34,253 nucleotides of DNA, from contig NZ_LMRR01000020.1 in NCBI RefSeq assembly GCF_001426085.1, positions 653 to 34,905 of the forward strand, read 5' to 3'. The notes beneath the pieces are model-generated. The model saw nothing but the letters and a program-made list of their open reading frames with translations, made no database searches and was not told the DNA's origin. The stretch comes from Rhodococcus sp. Leaf278 (GTDB lineage: Bacteria; Actinomycetota; Actinomycetes; Mycobacteriales; Mycobacteriaceae). Shown here piece after piece: positions 23,847-31,948 of this stretch; positions within the stretch are counted from its first letter, which is position 1, and each line of letters opens with the position of its first letter. The translations under genes were made by a program, and so were the position numbers.

Positions 23847-24851
23847 TCAGACACGAGCGCGAGCAAATCTGCTCAGGAGGAGTGCAACCAGGATGACTGC
23901 GCCGTACAGGACCTGTTTGAGGCCCTCGGACAGCCCCAACGCGCTGATTCCGATGCTGAGCATGGTCAGCAACACCGCGGCTCCGATCGTCCCGCTGTAC
24001 CGACCCGACCCGCCTGCGATCGAGGAGCCCCCGATCACAACGGCGGCGATGCTGGGAAGAAGCCACGGCGAACCGATGTTCAGATCTGAACCGGAACCGT
24101 ATCCCATCAGCAGGACACCAGCCACTGCGTAGAAGAGTGACGCCACCCAGTAGACCTGAAATATGTTGAGTGGCACGTTTATTCCAGCGATCCGGGAGGC
24201 GACCGGACTGTTGCCAACGGCGTAGGTTCGACGCCCGAGCCTCGTCCGGTTCTGTACGTACCAACCCAGTCCTGCCGCGATGAGAAACAGGAAGACGGCT
24301 GCGGGGATGCCGAGTACATCGTTTCCACTGGCGAACACGCCGAGCAGGTTCGACGGAGCCTTCTGTCCCGGCGCGCCTGCACTGAACCCCAGGAGGAGCG
24401 CTGCGGCAACGGTCGACGTCGCCAGGGTCACGATGAACGGAGGGAAAGTAGACCGAGCCACGATGATTCCGTTGACCAGACCGATGGTCGACGCAATGAG
24501 AATCGCGAGAAGAATCGCCAACAGTTCCGGTAGCCCGTGGTCGGACAAGTACCCGGTAGTGAACGCTGCGACAGCAATGGTGGCTGGTACCGACAGGTCG
24601 ATACCTCCGCTGAGGATAACCAAGCCCTGGCCGAACGCGGTCAAGGCCAGGAAGGTGGATAGAATCAATGTGCTGGTCAGCAGGGCCGACGAAGGGAAAT
24701 TTGGACTGAATACTCGCGAGAGCGGGATAAGAGCGAGAACAAGCAGCCAGACGATGACCGGTTGGGTCGGCCTGGCCCCGATTCGGCGGGTCAGCGATCG
24801 GGCGGTTGTGGCTCTCGTGGCCTGAGCTGTCGGAGAACGATGATCACTCAT
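23847..24851 (-). CDS. Sugar-type ABC importer permease 1 (RbsC-like)
   Basis: A 334-residue multi-helix membrane protein. The start ATG overlaps the stop of permease 2 in an ATGA of 4 bp, showing translational coupling. The RbsC family marks are L-S-G-G-I-D-L-S-V near residue 84, F-P-P-F-I-V-T-L-A-T near 140, the cytoplasmic loop G-R-R-T-Y-A-V-G-N-S-P-V-A-S-R-I-A-G-I near 212 that contacts the ATPase, and G-G-S-S-I-A-G-G-S-G near 272. The N-terminal 35 residues are polar. It pairs with permease 2 as a probable heterodimer, since the two are clearly different in sequence. Confidence 0.92.
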   Translation of the reverse strand: MSDHRSPTAQATRATTARSLTRRIGARPTQPVIVWLLVLALIPLSRVFSPNFPSSALLTSTLILSTFLALTAFGQGLVILSGGIDLSVPATIAVAAFTTGYLSDHGLPELLAILLAILIASTIGLVNGIIVARSTFPPFIVTLATSTVAAALLLGFSAGAPGQKAPSNLLGVFASGNDVLGIPAAVFLFLIAAGLGWYVQNRTRLGRRTYAVGNSPVASRIAGINVPLNIFQVYWVASLFYAVAGVLLMGYGSGSDLNIGSPWLLPSIAAVVIGGSSIAGGSGRYSGTIGAAVLLTMLSIGISALGLSEGLKQVLYGAVILVALLLSRFARARV

Positions 24852-25918
24852 GACAGTGTGTCCTTCTTGAAAGCGGCGACGACGAGCGGCTCGCTCTGCG
24901 CCGTCTCGGAACGAGGGGGGTGCGACCTGACTGGATATGCCGCGGCCGAATTCCGATTGGTGAGCCCGGCCACTGATCGCATCAACCAGGGAATACAAAG
25001 TGCCACAAGGACAACGAGACCCTGCAGTGCACCGACCCAGAAGTCTGCGACACCGGCTGCGAAGAGCAGTTTCGGAATGACCGTCAGGATGCAGGCACCG
25101 AACATTGCCGCGATGACGCTGCCCCTTCCGCCGGAGAAGCTGACCAGACCGAGCGCGGCTGCAGCGAACGCAGTGAGCAAGAACGACGTTCCCGATGAAG
25201 GCGACCCCGTCCCGGTCAGGGCCGAGAAGTACAAGCCCGCGGTTCCGTAGAGGAGGCCGGCCAACGAGTACGCCGTGACCTGTACTCGAAAGACGTTGAT
25301 TCCGGACAGTTTCGACGATGTCACGTCCCCGCCGACTGCGAAAGTGGCCAGACCGGTACGCGTTCTACAGAACACGAGCCAGAGACCTGCGACGGCGAGA
25401 AGTAATATCAAAGCGACAGGCAGCAATCCGACACTGCCGGTCAACGCAGACGAGAAATCGAGGGGAACCGCTCCACCCGGGGCGGGCAAGATCGTCAGCG
25501 CGATGCCGGCAAGAACGATGTTGGTCGCCAGTGTGACTCCGAGCGGCGGAAGGCCGAAAGCGGCGATCACAACGCCGTTCACTGCGCCGATCGCAGTACC
25601 GAGTAACAGCACGCCTGCCGCGATCAACCACGCATTGTCGGGGTTGGCGGCCATCGCGGTTGCCGAGATGACGTTGGTCAAACTGATCGTTCCTGCCACC
25701 GATAGATCGAACCCCCCCACTATGAGCACGAGGGTCGTGCCCGCAGCAGCAATCGCCAACGGCGTTGCGAGGGTAAGGAAGCTGGACACGATAGCCGGCG
25801 AACCAGCCACGGGTGACATCGATACCAGAAGGCCGTACAGGACGAAGAACACCGCTGCCGAGGCAATGACGCCGGTAGCTCCGCGGCCGAGACGACGGGC
25901 AGAGGTCGCAGTGGTCAT
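24848..25918 (-). CDS. Sugar-type ABC importer permease 2 (RbsC-like)
   Basis: A 356-residue membrane protein of the RbsC/branched permease family. It shows V-G-G-F-D-L-S-V-A-G-T near residue 67, G-L-P-P-L-G-V-T-L-A-T-N near 125, the ATPase-contact loop with F-A-V-G-G-D-V-T-S-S-K-L-S-G-I near 190, and V-S-F-S-G-G-R-G-S near 257. The start overlaps the ATPase stop by 4 bp (ATGA), and its own stop overlaps the start of permease 1 in the same way. About 35 hydrophilic residues follow the last helix, longer than usual. Confidence 0.92.
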   Translation of the reverse strand: MTTATSARRLGRGATGVIASAAVFFVLYGLLVSMSPVAGSPAIVSSFLTLATPLAIAAAGTTLVLIVGGFDLSVAGTISLTNVISATAMAANPDNAWLIAAGVLLLGTAIGAVNGVVIAAFGLPPLGVTLATNIVLAGIALTILPAPGGAVPLDFSSALTGSVGLLPVALILLLAVAGLWLVFCRTRTGLATFAVGGDVTSSKLSGINVFRVQVTAYSLAGLLYGTAGLYFSALTGTGSPSSGTSFLLTAFAAAALGLVSFSGGRGSVIAAMFGACILTVIPKLLFAAGVADFWVGALQGLVVLVALCIPWLMRSVAGLTNRNSAAAYPVRSHPPRSETAQSEPLVVAAFKKDTLS

Positions 25919-27414
25919 GATGCGATGTCCTGACTGAATCCGAGAGCGCCGGCCATGAGGCCGGGCTCGGTAATCTGTGGTCCGAGGAATTCTTCTGTCA
26001 GGACGCCGTCGTACATGGTGTAGACCCGATCGCAGAGTCCGACCAGTTCAGGAATCTCGGTGGAGTAGATCAATACCGTGCCACCGTCGTCCACGTATCG
26101 TCGAATCATGTGATAGATCTCGACTTTGGTGGCGGCGTCCACACCGCGGGTGGGATCGAACAGCAACAGGCACTGCGGATTTGCGAGTATGGCCCGTCCG
26201 AACAGAGCCTTCTGTTGGTTTCCTCCGGACAGTTCGCCGATCGTCCGGTCGAGAGTCGACACCGGCAGGTTGACCTCACCCGACGCTGCAGATGCCAGAG
26301 CTGCCTCCTTGGATCGGGAGACGTAACCGAACCGAGAGTAAGTGGCGAGTTCGGAGATCGTAAGATTGAAGCGGGTCGACATGGACAGGAACAAACCTTC
26401 GGTCTTCCGGTCTTCTGGTACGAGCGAGAAGCCCGGAGACACCGGGTCGCCCGACTCCGAGCGTTGGATCGTTACCGATCCCGCGAGAGCTCGTCTGAGG
26501 CCCGCAAGGCAGTAGAACAGCTCGCGCTGGCCTTGACCTTCGAGTGCGGCGATACCCACCACTTCGCCTGCGTCGATATGCATCGTCACCGAGGCGGAGA
26601 CGTCGCGGGTGGCGAGGGAGTCGATGGTTACTCGGGTCTCCGTGGTGTTCGAAGCGTTGCTTTTCGGCGGAAACACATGATCGATCGACCGACCGATCAT
26701 CAGTTCGACAAGTGTTGCCTCGCTCGCTTCCCTGGGCTCGAAATGCTCGACGACACAGCCGTTGCGCAGCACGGTACCGTGCGTGCACAGGTGGCCGATC
26801 TCGGGCAGCTTGTGGGAGATGTAGATAACGGACGTACCCCCCGCGGCAAGGCGTTCGAGATGGCCGAAAAGCCATTCGGAGTCGGGAAGCGATGCCGTAG
26901 GTTCGTCGAGGATGAGCACTTTCGGTCGGGCGGCCATAGCCGCGACGAGTTCGACGTGTTGCTTGTCGGCCAAATCGAGTCCGCTGATCTCGCGCGACGG
27001 GTCGATCGACTCGAGGCCCCATTCGGCAAGAACCCCACCCGCGGCGGCGTAAAGCTTACGACGGGAGACGAAGCCCAGGCGGGTCGGCAGCTTCGGCAGG
27101 AACAGCTTTTCGGCAACCGTGATATTCGGAGGTGCGCTGAGCTCCTGGTATGCCATTGCGAGTCCTGCTGCTCGAACCGCAGACGGGTGCCCGAGAGGTA
27201 TTGAGGAACCGTCGATGGACAGGTTCCCCGCGTCCGGGACCACGACGCCTGCAAGCACTTTCATCAAAGTCGATTTGCCTGCACCGTTTTCGCCCAACAG
27301 TCCGTGTATCTCACCATGTCCGATTGCGAGACTGACGTTACTCAGAGCTCGAGTCGCTCCGAAGCGTTTGCTGATGCCCTCCACTTCGAGGGCATATCGA
27401 CTTTCAACGGACAC
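25915..27414 (-). CDS. Sugar-type ABC importer ATPase, two nucleotide-binding domains (RbsA/MglA-like)
   Basis: A 499-residue protein. The GTG at 27412-27414 is chosen because GGAGAGG lies 6 bp upstream; it overlaps the lactonase-like gene end by 11 bp. The first domain has a full Walker A (G-E-N-G-A-G-K-S-T, 41-49), Q-loop Gln90, Walker B with Asp170-Glu171 and switch His201, but a weak signature (I-S-G-L-D). The second has a degenerate Walker A (E-G-Q-G-Q-R-E, 292-298), a good signature L-S-G-G-N-Q-Q (395-401), a Walker B reading L-L-L-F-D-P with no catalytic Glu, and no switch His (Y-S-T-E). One competent and one degenerate ATP site is normal for this family. It energises permeases 1 and 2. 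Confidence 0.93.
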   Translation of the reverse strand: MSVESRYALEVEGISKRFGATRALSNVSLAIGHGEIHGLLGENGAGKSTLMKVLAGVVVPDAGNLSIDGSSIPLGHPSAVRAAGLAMAYQELSAPPNITVAEKLFLPKLPTRLGFVSRRKLYAAAGGVLAEWGLESIDPSREISGLDLADKQHVELVAAMAARPKVLILDEPTASLPDSEWLFGHLERLAAGGTSVIYISHKLPEIGHLCTHGTVLRNGCVVEHFEPREASEATLVELMIGRSIDHVFPPKSNASNTTETRVTIDSLATRDVSASVTMHIDAGEVVGIAALEGQGQRELFYCLAGLRRALAGSVTIQRSESGDPVSPGFSLVPEDRKTEGLFLSMSTRFNLTISELATYSRFGYVSRSKEAALASAASGEVNLPVSTLDRTIGELSGGNQQKALFGRAILANPQCLLLFDPTRGVDAATKVEIYHMIRRYVDDGGTVLIYSTEIPELVGLCDRVYTMYDGVLTEEFLGPQITEPGLMAGALGFSQDIAS

Positions 27415-28276
27415 GAGATACCTCTCCAGCGGCGAGGGTGATCTCGGTGATATTGAGTCCATGCTTGCTCAACCGCGACGGGTACACCTGCGGGAGGCGA
27501 TCTTCGTGGATCGGGATGACCTTTTTGTGGTCATGGTCGACCAACGACATCATTGCCTCCGTGGCGAGCAGCAGGTTCAGCTGACTTCCCGAGGCAAGAC
27601 CGATCGGAACGTATTCGCCACTGTTGTCGATTCCGGTAATGTTCTCGAATACGTACCGGAGATCTCCTGCCAGGACCCAGATATCAGCGCCCGCCGCATT
27701 CTTGACGGACACGAATTGCGATCCGAACGTGTGGGAGTCGAAGGCGGTCCAGACGTCGATGCCAGGCAAAATGTCCTGCACGTCGCCGTCGAGTAGTTTC
27801 AGTCTCCCATCCCCCGCCAGTGAAGCGGCGCGGACCACATCGTCCGGGTTGAGTGCACGCTTGAGCCAGGCGAACTGGCTGGGGAGCGTAAGCGTCCACA
27901 GCCATTTGCTGAATTCTTCTTCTTGGATGTGGAATACGGCGTTGGGAAAATCGTCGACGTTGCCGAAATGGTCGAAGTGGGCGTGGGTGACGATCACATC
28001 CTTGATGTCGTCGGGATCGACGCCGATTTCCGCCAAGACGGTACGCGGACTCTGCCAATCGACGACTCCGAAACGATCGGCCATCACCTTGCCGTACTTG
28101 CTGTAGTTGTATCCGACGTCGATCATGATCGTGCGTTCGGAATTCTTGAGCACGACATACCCGTACGGCAGGTTGATAGTTCCCTCGTTGTGTTCGCCGT
28201 ACAGCACGCCCGACACCGGATACTCGGGTGCATGCGAGTATTCCAATACCCAGATCGAATAATCGTCCACAGTCAC
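27404..28276 (-). CDS. Metallo-beta-lactamase-fold hydrolase, lactonase-like
   Basis: A 290-residue protein. The GTG at 28274-28276 shares a 4-bp GTGA overlap with the upstream gene and has GGGAG before it. The di-metal site is complete: His98-x-His100-x-Asp102-His103 (T-H-A-H-F-D-H-F-G), His182 (D-S-H-T), Asp205 (L-A-G-D) and His257 (P-I-H-E). There is no signal peptide, so it acts in the cytoplasm. Size and motif fit the N-acyl-homoserine-lactonase-like branch, whose members open lactones or cleave other esters. Sitting inside an importer operon it more likely opens a lactone or ester form of the imported substrate than quenches signals, but quorum-quenching activity cannot be excluded. Confidence 0.88.
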   Translation of the reverse strand: MTVDDYSIWVLEYSHAPEYPVSGVLYGEHNEGTINLPYGYVVLKNSERTIMIDVGYNYSKYGKVMADRFGVVDWQSPRTVLAEIGVDPDDIKDVIVTHAHFDHFGNVDDFPNAVFHIQEEEFSKWLWTLTLPSQFAWLKRALNPDDVVRAASLAGDGRLKLLDGDVQDILPGIDVWTAFDSHTFGSQFVSVKNAAGADIWVLAGDLRYVFENITGIDNSGEYVPIGLASGSQLNLLLATEAMMSLVDHDHKKVIPIHEDRLPQVYPSRLSKHGLNITEITLAAGEVSRVR

Positions 28277-28764
28277 TGATCTCTCCCTCTTGCAATGTCT
28301 GACACGTCGGCCGCGCAGCATGAACCGATGATTGATTCGAACGTTTCGGAGTTCTGTCGTGCACGGTTGAGCTGTCGCTGGGACGCAGCGATGGCGCCGG
28401 AGACCTGGCAGGCGCTGACACCGGTGAACGGTCCTCCAAGAAAGGGCCCGAAACGCTGGAGAACAATCTGAGCTTTGTTCATCCGCGTGAACAGGACCGT
28501 GGAGGCAATTTCCGAATGCGGATCCGACCGCCGGAAATCGGCCGCCGCGGAACCGAATTCCTCGATCCAGTCACGAACTCGGCGAAGTGCGAATTCGAGA
28601 CGATCGAGGTCTGGCGCGCGGGCAGCCTGGATCAGCAGAAACACTGCGCTCTGGCCCTGGAGAATGTCACTGGCCAGAGCGAGCAACCGTTCTCGCTCGA
28701 CGCTGGTGTCGAGGGCCCTCGAGGCGTTGCCCACACCGGCCGATGGTTTTAACGTGCTCGTCAC
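28273..28764 (-). CDS. Unknown small helical protein, first gene of the importer operon
   Basis: A 163-residue protein starting at a GTG with GAGGAG 8 bp upstream. It ends in a GTGA overlap with the lactonase-like gene. No family is recognised. It has no signal peptide or membrane segment. Heptad-like helices rich in Leu/Ala/Arg run through about residues 20-105 (for example R-L-L-A-L-A-S-D-I-L and L-E-F-A-L-R-R-V-R-D-W-I), followed by a Gly/Pro break (F-G-P-F-L-G-G-P-F-T-G-V) and more helix with Q-R-Q-L-N-R-A-R-Q-N. Cys residues stand late, at about 121, 149 and 150. The good start, tight coupling and operator upstream support a real gene. Function unknown; a binding or regulatory partner of the neighbours is possible. 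Confidence 0.75.
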   Translation of the reverse strand: MTSTLKPSAGVGNASRALDTSVERERLLALASDILQGQSAVFLLIQAARAPDLDRLEFALRRVRDWIEEFGSAAADFRRSDPHSEIASTVLFTRMNKAQIVLQRFGPFLGGPFTGVSACQVSGAIAASQRQLNRARQNSETFESIIGSCCAADVSDIARGRDQ

Positions 28765-28977
28765 TGAAATTGCTCCTCGGATACTGCTGCGGACGACATG
28801 GGACGAGCCGCCGCCCTTGCGACCGACTCAATTGGTTCCACACGATTGCAACGTTCGTTCGAGTCCGGATCGCGGTTCAGTGATGTCTGGCTTCGAAGTT
28901 CGAGCTTTCGCATTCGTGGCCCGGATGGTCCCATCACGCACACGGTGCCTGAGTGGTACGCATCACGTTCGACCGAC

Positions 28978-28991
28978 TGTATACGTATTCA
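28978..28991. promoter_or_regulatory. LacI operator copy 3 (importer operon)
   Basis: TGTATACGTATTCA, one base from copies 1 and 2. The flanks AC...CT also match copy 1, giving 18 positions with one difference. It lies about 214 bp before the first gene of the importer operon, 9.5 kb from the hisD-like promoter. Confidence 0.8.
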
Positions 28992-29491
28992 CTACTGTTG
29001 CCAAGAGCTACTTTTTCCGGGGCCATACAGCTGACCCGTTGCTCTCCTCTTTTCGCCACCTCGCTACACCGGATCGATCCTCGATGTCCGATTCGTCGAT
29101 GTCCGATTCGTCGCAGACCGACAGGTGCGGCCGTCGAGGCCTCCAGCCTGACTGTGTCACTGAGATCGACGAATACGGGGCTGCACCGACCGGCTGCTCG
29201 ACAGGGCGGTGAGACCCGAGACCGAATCGAACACCGAAAGCCACATCGTTTCCGTCGGTGGCATTGCCCCCACTTCAGGATGCTCCTATCGGTGTCCAGT
29301 GGCCGGCCCTCGGATTCAACCTCCGCGGTGCACGCAAAGCATCGCTACGGATCCTCGTTACCCGGGTACGGCGGCCACGTGCGGCGGAGATGCTCGGGTT
29401 CAGCTACTCCGTCCGGAGCTGGGATGGACTATCGCCGATGTCGGCCTCTTCATGGCGTGGCCGTCACGCGCTCCTGCTGCGTTTTCGCTTT
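28992..29491. other. 500-bp intergenic stretch with a tandem repeat
   Basis: No gene is supported on either strand. CGATGTCCGATTCGT occurs twice in direct tandem at 29082-29111. The stretch lies between the importer promoter and the stop of the aldehyde dehydrogenase gene, and may mark a join between two gene islands. Confidence 0.45.
29082..29111 (+). repeat. 15-bp direct tandem repeat, two copies
   Basis: CGATGTCCGATTCGT is repeated exactly and without spacer. Function unknown; replication slippage is the simplest origin. Confidence 0.85.
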
Positions 29492-30940
29492 CTACGGGAC
29501 ATCGATGCCGGTCAGGACGAGGACTTTTTCTTCGGTCAGGTCTTCCATCGCCGAATGCACGCCTTCTTTACCTGTTCCGGAGTCTTTCACTCCGCCGTAG
29601 GGCATTTGGTCGGCGCGGTAACTCGGAACATCACCGACAATGACTCCGCCGACGTCGAGAACGCGCGAAGCGTGGAACGCGGTGTGCAGGTCTGCGGTGA
29701 AAATGCCTGCCTGCAAACCGAAACGGGATCGATTGACTCGCTCGAACGCTTCCTCGTCCGACGAGACCCTGCACAGCACCACGACGGGGCCGAATACTTC
29801 GTCGTCGAGGACCCGGGCACCTCCCGGGGCGTTCTCGATCACCGTGGGCTCCAAGACGGCTCCATCTCGACCTCCGCCGGTGAGGACTGTCGCACCACCC
29901 GCCACTGCCTCGTCGATCCATTGCCCGACCCGCACGGCCGCGCGTTCGTCGATCAGCGGCCCGACGTCGGTGTCGTCCTCATCGGGTGCACCGATGGACA
30001 ACGCGCCGACATGCGCCAGAATGCGCTGCTTCATGGTCTCGTAGTGTCTGACGTGGATGAACACCCGCTGCACCGCAATGCATGACTGACCGGCCTGGTA
30101 CATCGAGAACCGCGCTATACGTTCTGCGGCGAAGTCCTGTTTGCGTTCATCACACCAGTCTTCGCACACGACGACGGCAGCGTTTCCTCCTAGTTCGAGG
30201 GTGACGTGTTTACGCGGCACCAGCTCGCGGATGGACCACCCCACCGGGACCGAACCGGTGAACGAGACCACGGGCAACCGAAGATCCTGGACCATTGTCG
30301 ATGCCTTCTCGTTGGACACGGTCAGCACCGACCATGACCCAGACGGCAGGGACGTTTCGGCCATGATCTCGCCGAGCACCAGGGACGACAGCGGTGTCGC
30401 CGGTGCCGGTTTGACAATGATCGGTGCACCGACCGCGAGTGCCGGCGCAACTTTGTGGGCCACCAGGTTCAGTGGGAAATTGAACGGCGCAATCCCGAGG
30501 ATGGGCCCGCGTGGAACACGGTGGATCAGAGCCACACGCCCCTCGGAGCCGGGATCGGTATCGAGTCGTTGCATGTGGCCGCTCCAGCGCCTGGCTTCCT
30601 CGGCCGCCCACCGGAACGTCGATGCAGCGCGCGTGACCTCGACTCGTGCCCATTTGATGGGCTTGCCGGACTCGCCTGAGATGAGACGGGCGATTTCTTC
30701 CCCGCGCTCGTCGAGTCGCGCCGAGATGTGGGTGAGCACATCGGATCGGACGTGGGCGGGTGTACCGGCGAACTCGGCGGCCGTTGCGGCCGCCGCGGCG
30801 ATTGCGGCCTCGATGTGTTCTGGACCCGCTTCGGACACCGTCCCGACGGTGCGTCCATCGAACGGGTTGCGGACCTCGATACGAGCTTCGGTGGTCGCTG
30901 CTCTGCCGGCAACCAAGAACGGAAAGTGTGGAACGGTCAT
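29492..30940 (-). CDS. NAD(P)-dependent aldehyde dehydrogenase
   Basis: A 482-residue protein started at the ATG 30938-30940, with AAGGAC about 8 bp upstream; the longer upstream frame is Arg-rich and overlaps the hydrolase gene. The family residues are complete: Asn154 (P-F-N-F-P-L-N), Lys177 (V-K-P-A), Glu249 (L-E-L-G-G-N) and the nucleophile Cys287 (A-G-Q-S-C-I). E-V-F-G-P-V-V and Y-G-G-V-K-D-S-G are also present. Q-S-C-I-A-V-Q-R rather than Q-x-C-x-x-x-x-R-x-x-V points to the glyceraldehyde/acylating-like subgroup with broad substrates. Third gene after an SCP2-like protein and an alpha/beta-hydrolase, so it may oxidise an aldehyde released by that hydrolase. A hairpin lies in the 89-bp gap before it. 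Confidence 0.92.
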   Translation of the reverse strand: MTVPHFPFLVAGRAATTEARIEVRNPFDGRTVGTVSEAGPEHIEAAIAAAAATAAEFAGTPAHVRSDVLTHISARLDERGEEIARLISGESGKPIKWARVEVTRAASTFRWAAEEARRWSGHMQRLDTDPGSEGRVALIHRVPRGPILGIAPFNFPLNLVAHKVAPALAVGAPIIVKPAPATPLSSLVLGEIMAETSLPSGSWSVLTVSNEKASTMVQDLRLPVVSFTGSVPVGWSIRELVPRKHVTLELGGNAAVVVCEDWCDERKQDFAAERIARFSMYQAGQSCIAVQRVFIHVRHYETMKQRILAHVGALSIGAPDEDDTDVGPLIDERAAVRVGQWIDEAVAGGATVLTGGGRDGAVLEPTVIENAPGGARVLDDEVFGPVVVLCRVSSDEEAFERVNRSRFGLQAGIFTADLHTAFHASRVLDVGGVIVGDVPSYRADQMPYGGVKDSGTGKEGVHSAMEDLTEEKVLVLTGIDVP

Positions 30941-30972
30941 CGGACTTGTCCTTACAAATGGGCGCAAACGAC

Positions 30973-31009
30973 CGCTCGCCGGCCCCCGTTGTGCGGCAGC
31001 CGGCGAGCG
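30973..31009 (-). repeat. GC-rich hairpin between hydrolase and aldehyde dehydrogenase genes
   Basis: An 11-bp perfect inverted repeat (CGCTCGCCGGC at 30973-30983 with its complement at 30999-31009) encloses 15 nt. It starts 21 bp after the hydrolase stop in the direction of transcription. It may be an internal attenuator or message-stabilising element that lowers dehydrogenase expression. Confidence 0.65.
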
Positions 31010-31029
31010 AGATGTCGTGCGCAGCAGAA

Positions 31030-31896
31030 TCAGACAGACGCTGCGGCTACTGCGTTCTTCTGCAGAATTTCCAGGGCCTGGATCAGATACGTGCGGAAGA
31101 CGGCGTGGTTTTCGCTCATCGGGAAGTGCCCGATGTCTTTCATCTCGATGAACTGCGCGTTCTTGATCTGCGCGGCGGTGCGGGCACTGTCCGCCGGGGT
31201 GGTCAAGTAGTCGTAGTCTCCAGTCATCATGACCACCGGGCACCGGTCACCGTCGATCTGATCGAGCTTGTCGCGCAGATCGTGATCGACGGAGTAGAAG
31301 TGCAGATCACCCTTGAACGCTTCGGAACCCTGGGTGTAGTAGAACCACGTCTTCCACCGATCTGCCTCTGGTGACTGCGGTGCCATCAGGTCCCACGTTC
31401 CGCTGGCGCACACCTGGGCTGCGTTCGCATGAGGGTGCTGCCACCAGTCGAGGTAGAAGCCAGGCGAGTAGTCGGCACCTTCGACGGGGATGACGCCCGC
31501 GAAGCGGTCCGGGTTGCGCAGCGCGAGCTGGAGGGCGATGTTTCCGCCGAACGAGGAGCCCATGAAGATCGGGTTCTCCAGTTCGAGTGCGTCGCACAGC
31601 GCAACGACAAAGTTGGCGTAGTGGTCAGCGGAAAGTTTGTATTCCTCGGTCCACCACTCGGTGTTCTCGGGCGGATCGGACTTGCCATGTCGAGGGAGGT
31701 CGTAGGCGATGACACGGTAGTTGGCGGTGATCTCCTCGTCTTCGAGTAGTCCTCGCCACTGGTGGTTGTGGCAACCGGCGGTGTGCTGACACACGAGCGG
31801 CTGTCCGGTACCGTTCTCCAGGTAGAAGACCTTGTACAGCAGACCGTCGACATCGACGTCGACGTAGTGTCCCGTCACCGGGGAAATCTTGCTCAT
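31030..31896 (-). CDS. Alpha/beta-hydrolase
   Basis: A 288-residue cytoplasmic protein with GAAGGA upstream of ATG. The triad is Ser115 in G-S-S-F-G-G, Asp227 or Asp229 in T-G-D-Y-D-Y, and His257 in I-G-H-F-P-M. The oxyanion-hole region is Q-H-T-A-G-C-H (37-43) in place of the usual H-G. L-P-R-H-G-K-S-D at 67-74 is the typical strand-loop after strand 4. The cap region (about 142-205) is rich in aromatic residues (F-Y-L-D-W-W, W-K-T-W-F-Y-Y), suggesting a bulky or hydrophobic substrate. Relatives include C-C-bond hydrolases of meta-cleavage and esterases; which one is not decidable. It lies between an SCP2-like gene and an aldehyde dehydrogenase. Confidence 0.9.
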   Translation of the reverse strand: MSKISPVTGHYVDVDVDGLLYKVFYLENGTGQPLVCQHTAGCHNHQWRGLLEDEEITANYRVIAYDLPRHGKSDPPENTEWWTEEYKLSADHYANFVVALCDALELENPIFMGSSFGGNIALQLALRNPDRFAGVIPVEGADYSPGFYLDWWQHPHANAAQVCASGTWDLMAPQSPEADRWKTWFYYTQGSEAFKGDLHFYSVDHDLRDKLDQIDGDRCPVVMMTGDYDYLTTPADSARTAAQIKNAQFIEMKDIGHFPMSENHAVFRTYLIQALEILQKNAVAAASV

Positions 31897-31948
31897 TTCG
31901 AGTTCCTTCGTTGTCGCGAGAGTGATTGGTGTGGGTCGAGCAGAGCGG

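Noticed and set aside
26110..27204. 364-codon plus-strand frame opposite the ABC ATPase
   Set aside because: Antisense shadow; its residues are the complement pattern of conserved ATPase motifs.
28761..28943. Possible 60-codon leader peptide ending in a GTGA overlap with the first importer-operon gene
   Set aside because: The overlap is suggestive, but there is no ribosome site, no recognisable motif and only weak third-position GC preference.
29008..29244. Minus-strand frame with a D-E-S-D-I-D-E-S-D-I repeat
   Set aside because: The acidic repeat comes from the 15-bp tandem repeat; no start signal or other support.
30141..31151. 336-codon plus-strand frame opposite the aldehyde dehydrogenase
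   Set aside because: Ser/Arg/Pro-rich, no motif, fully opposite a well-supported gene.
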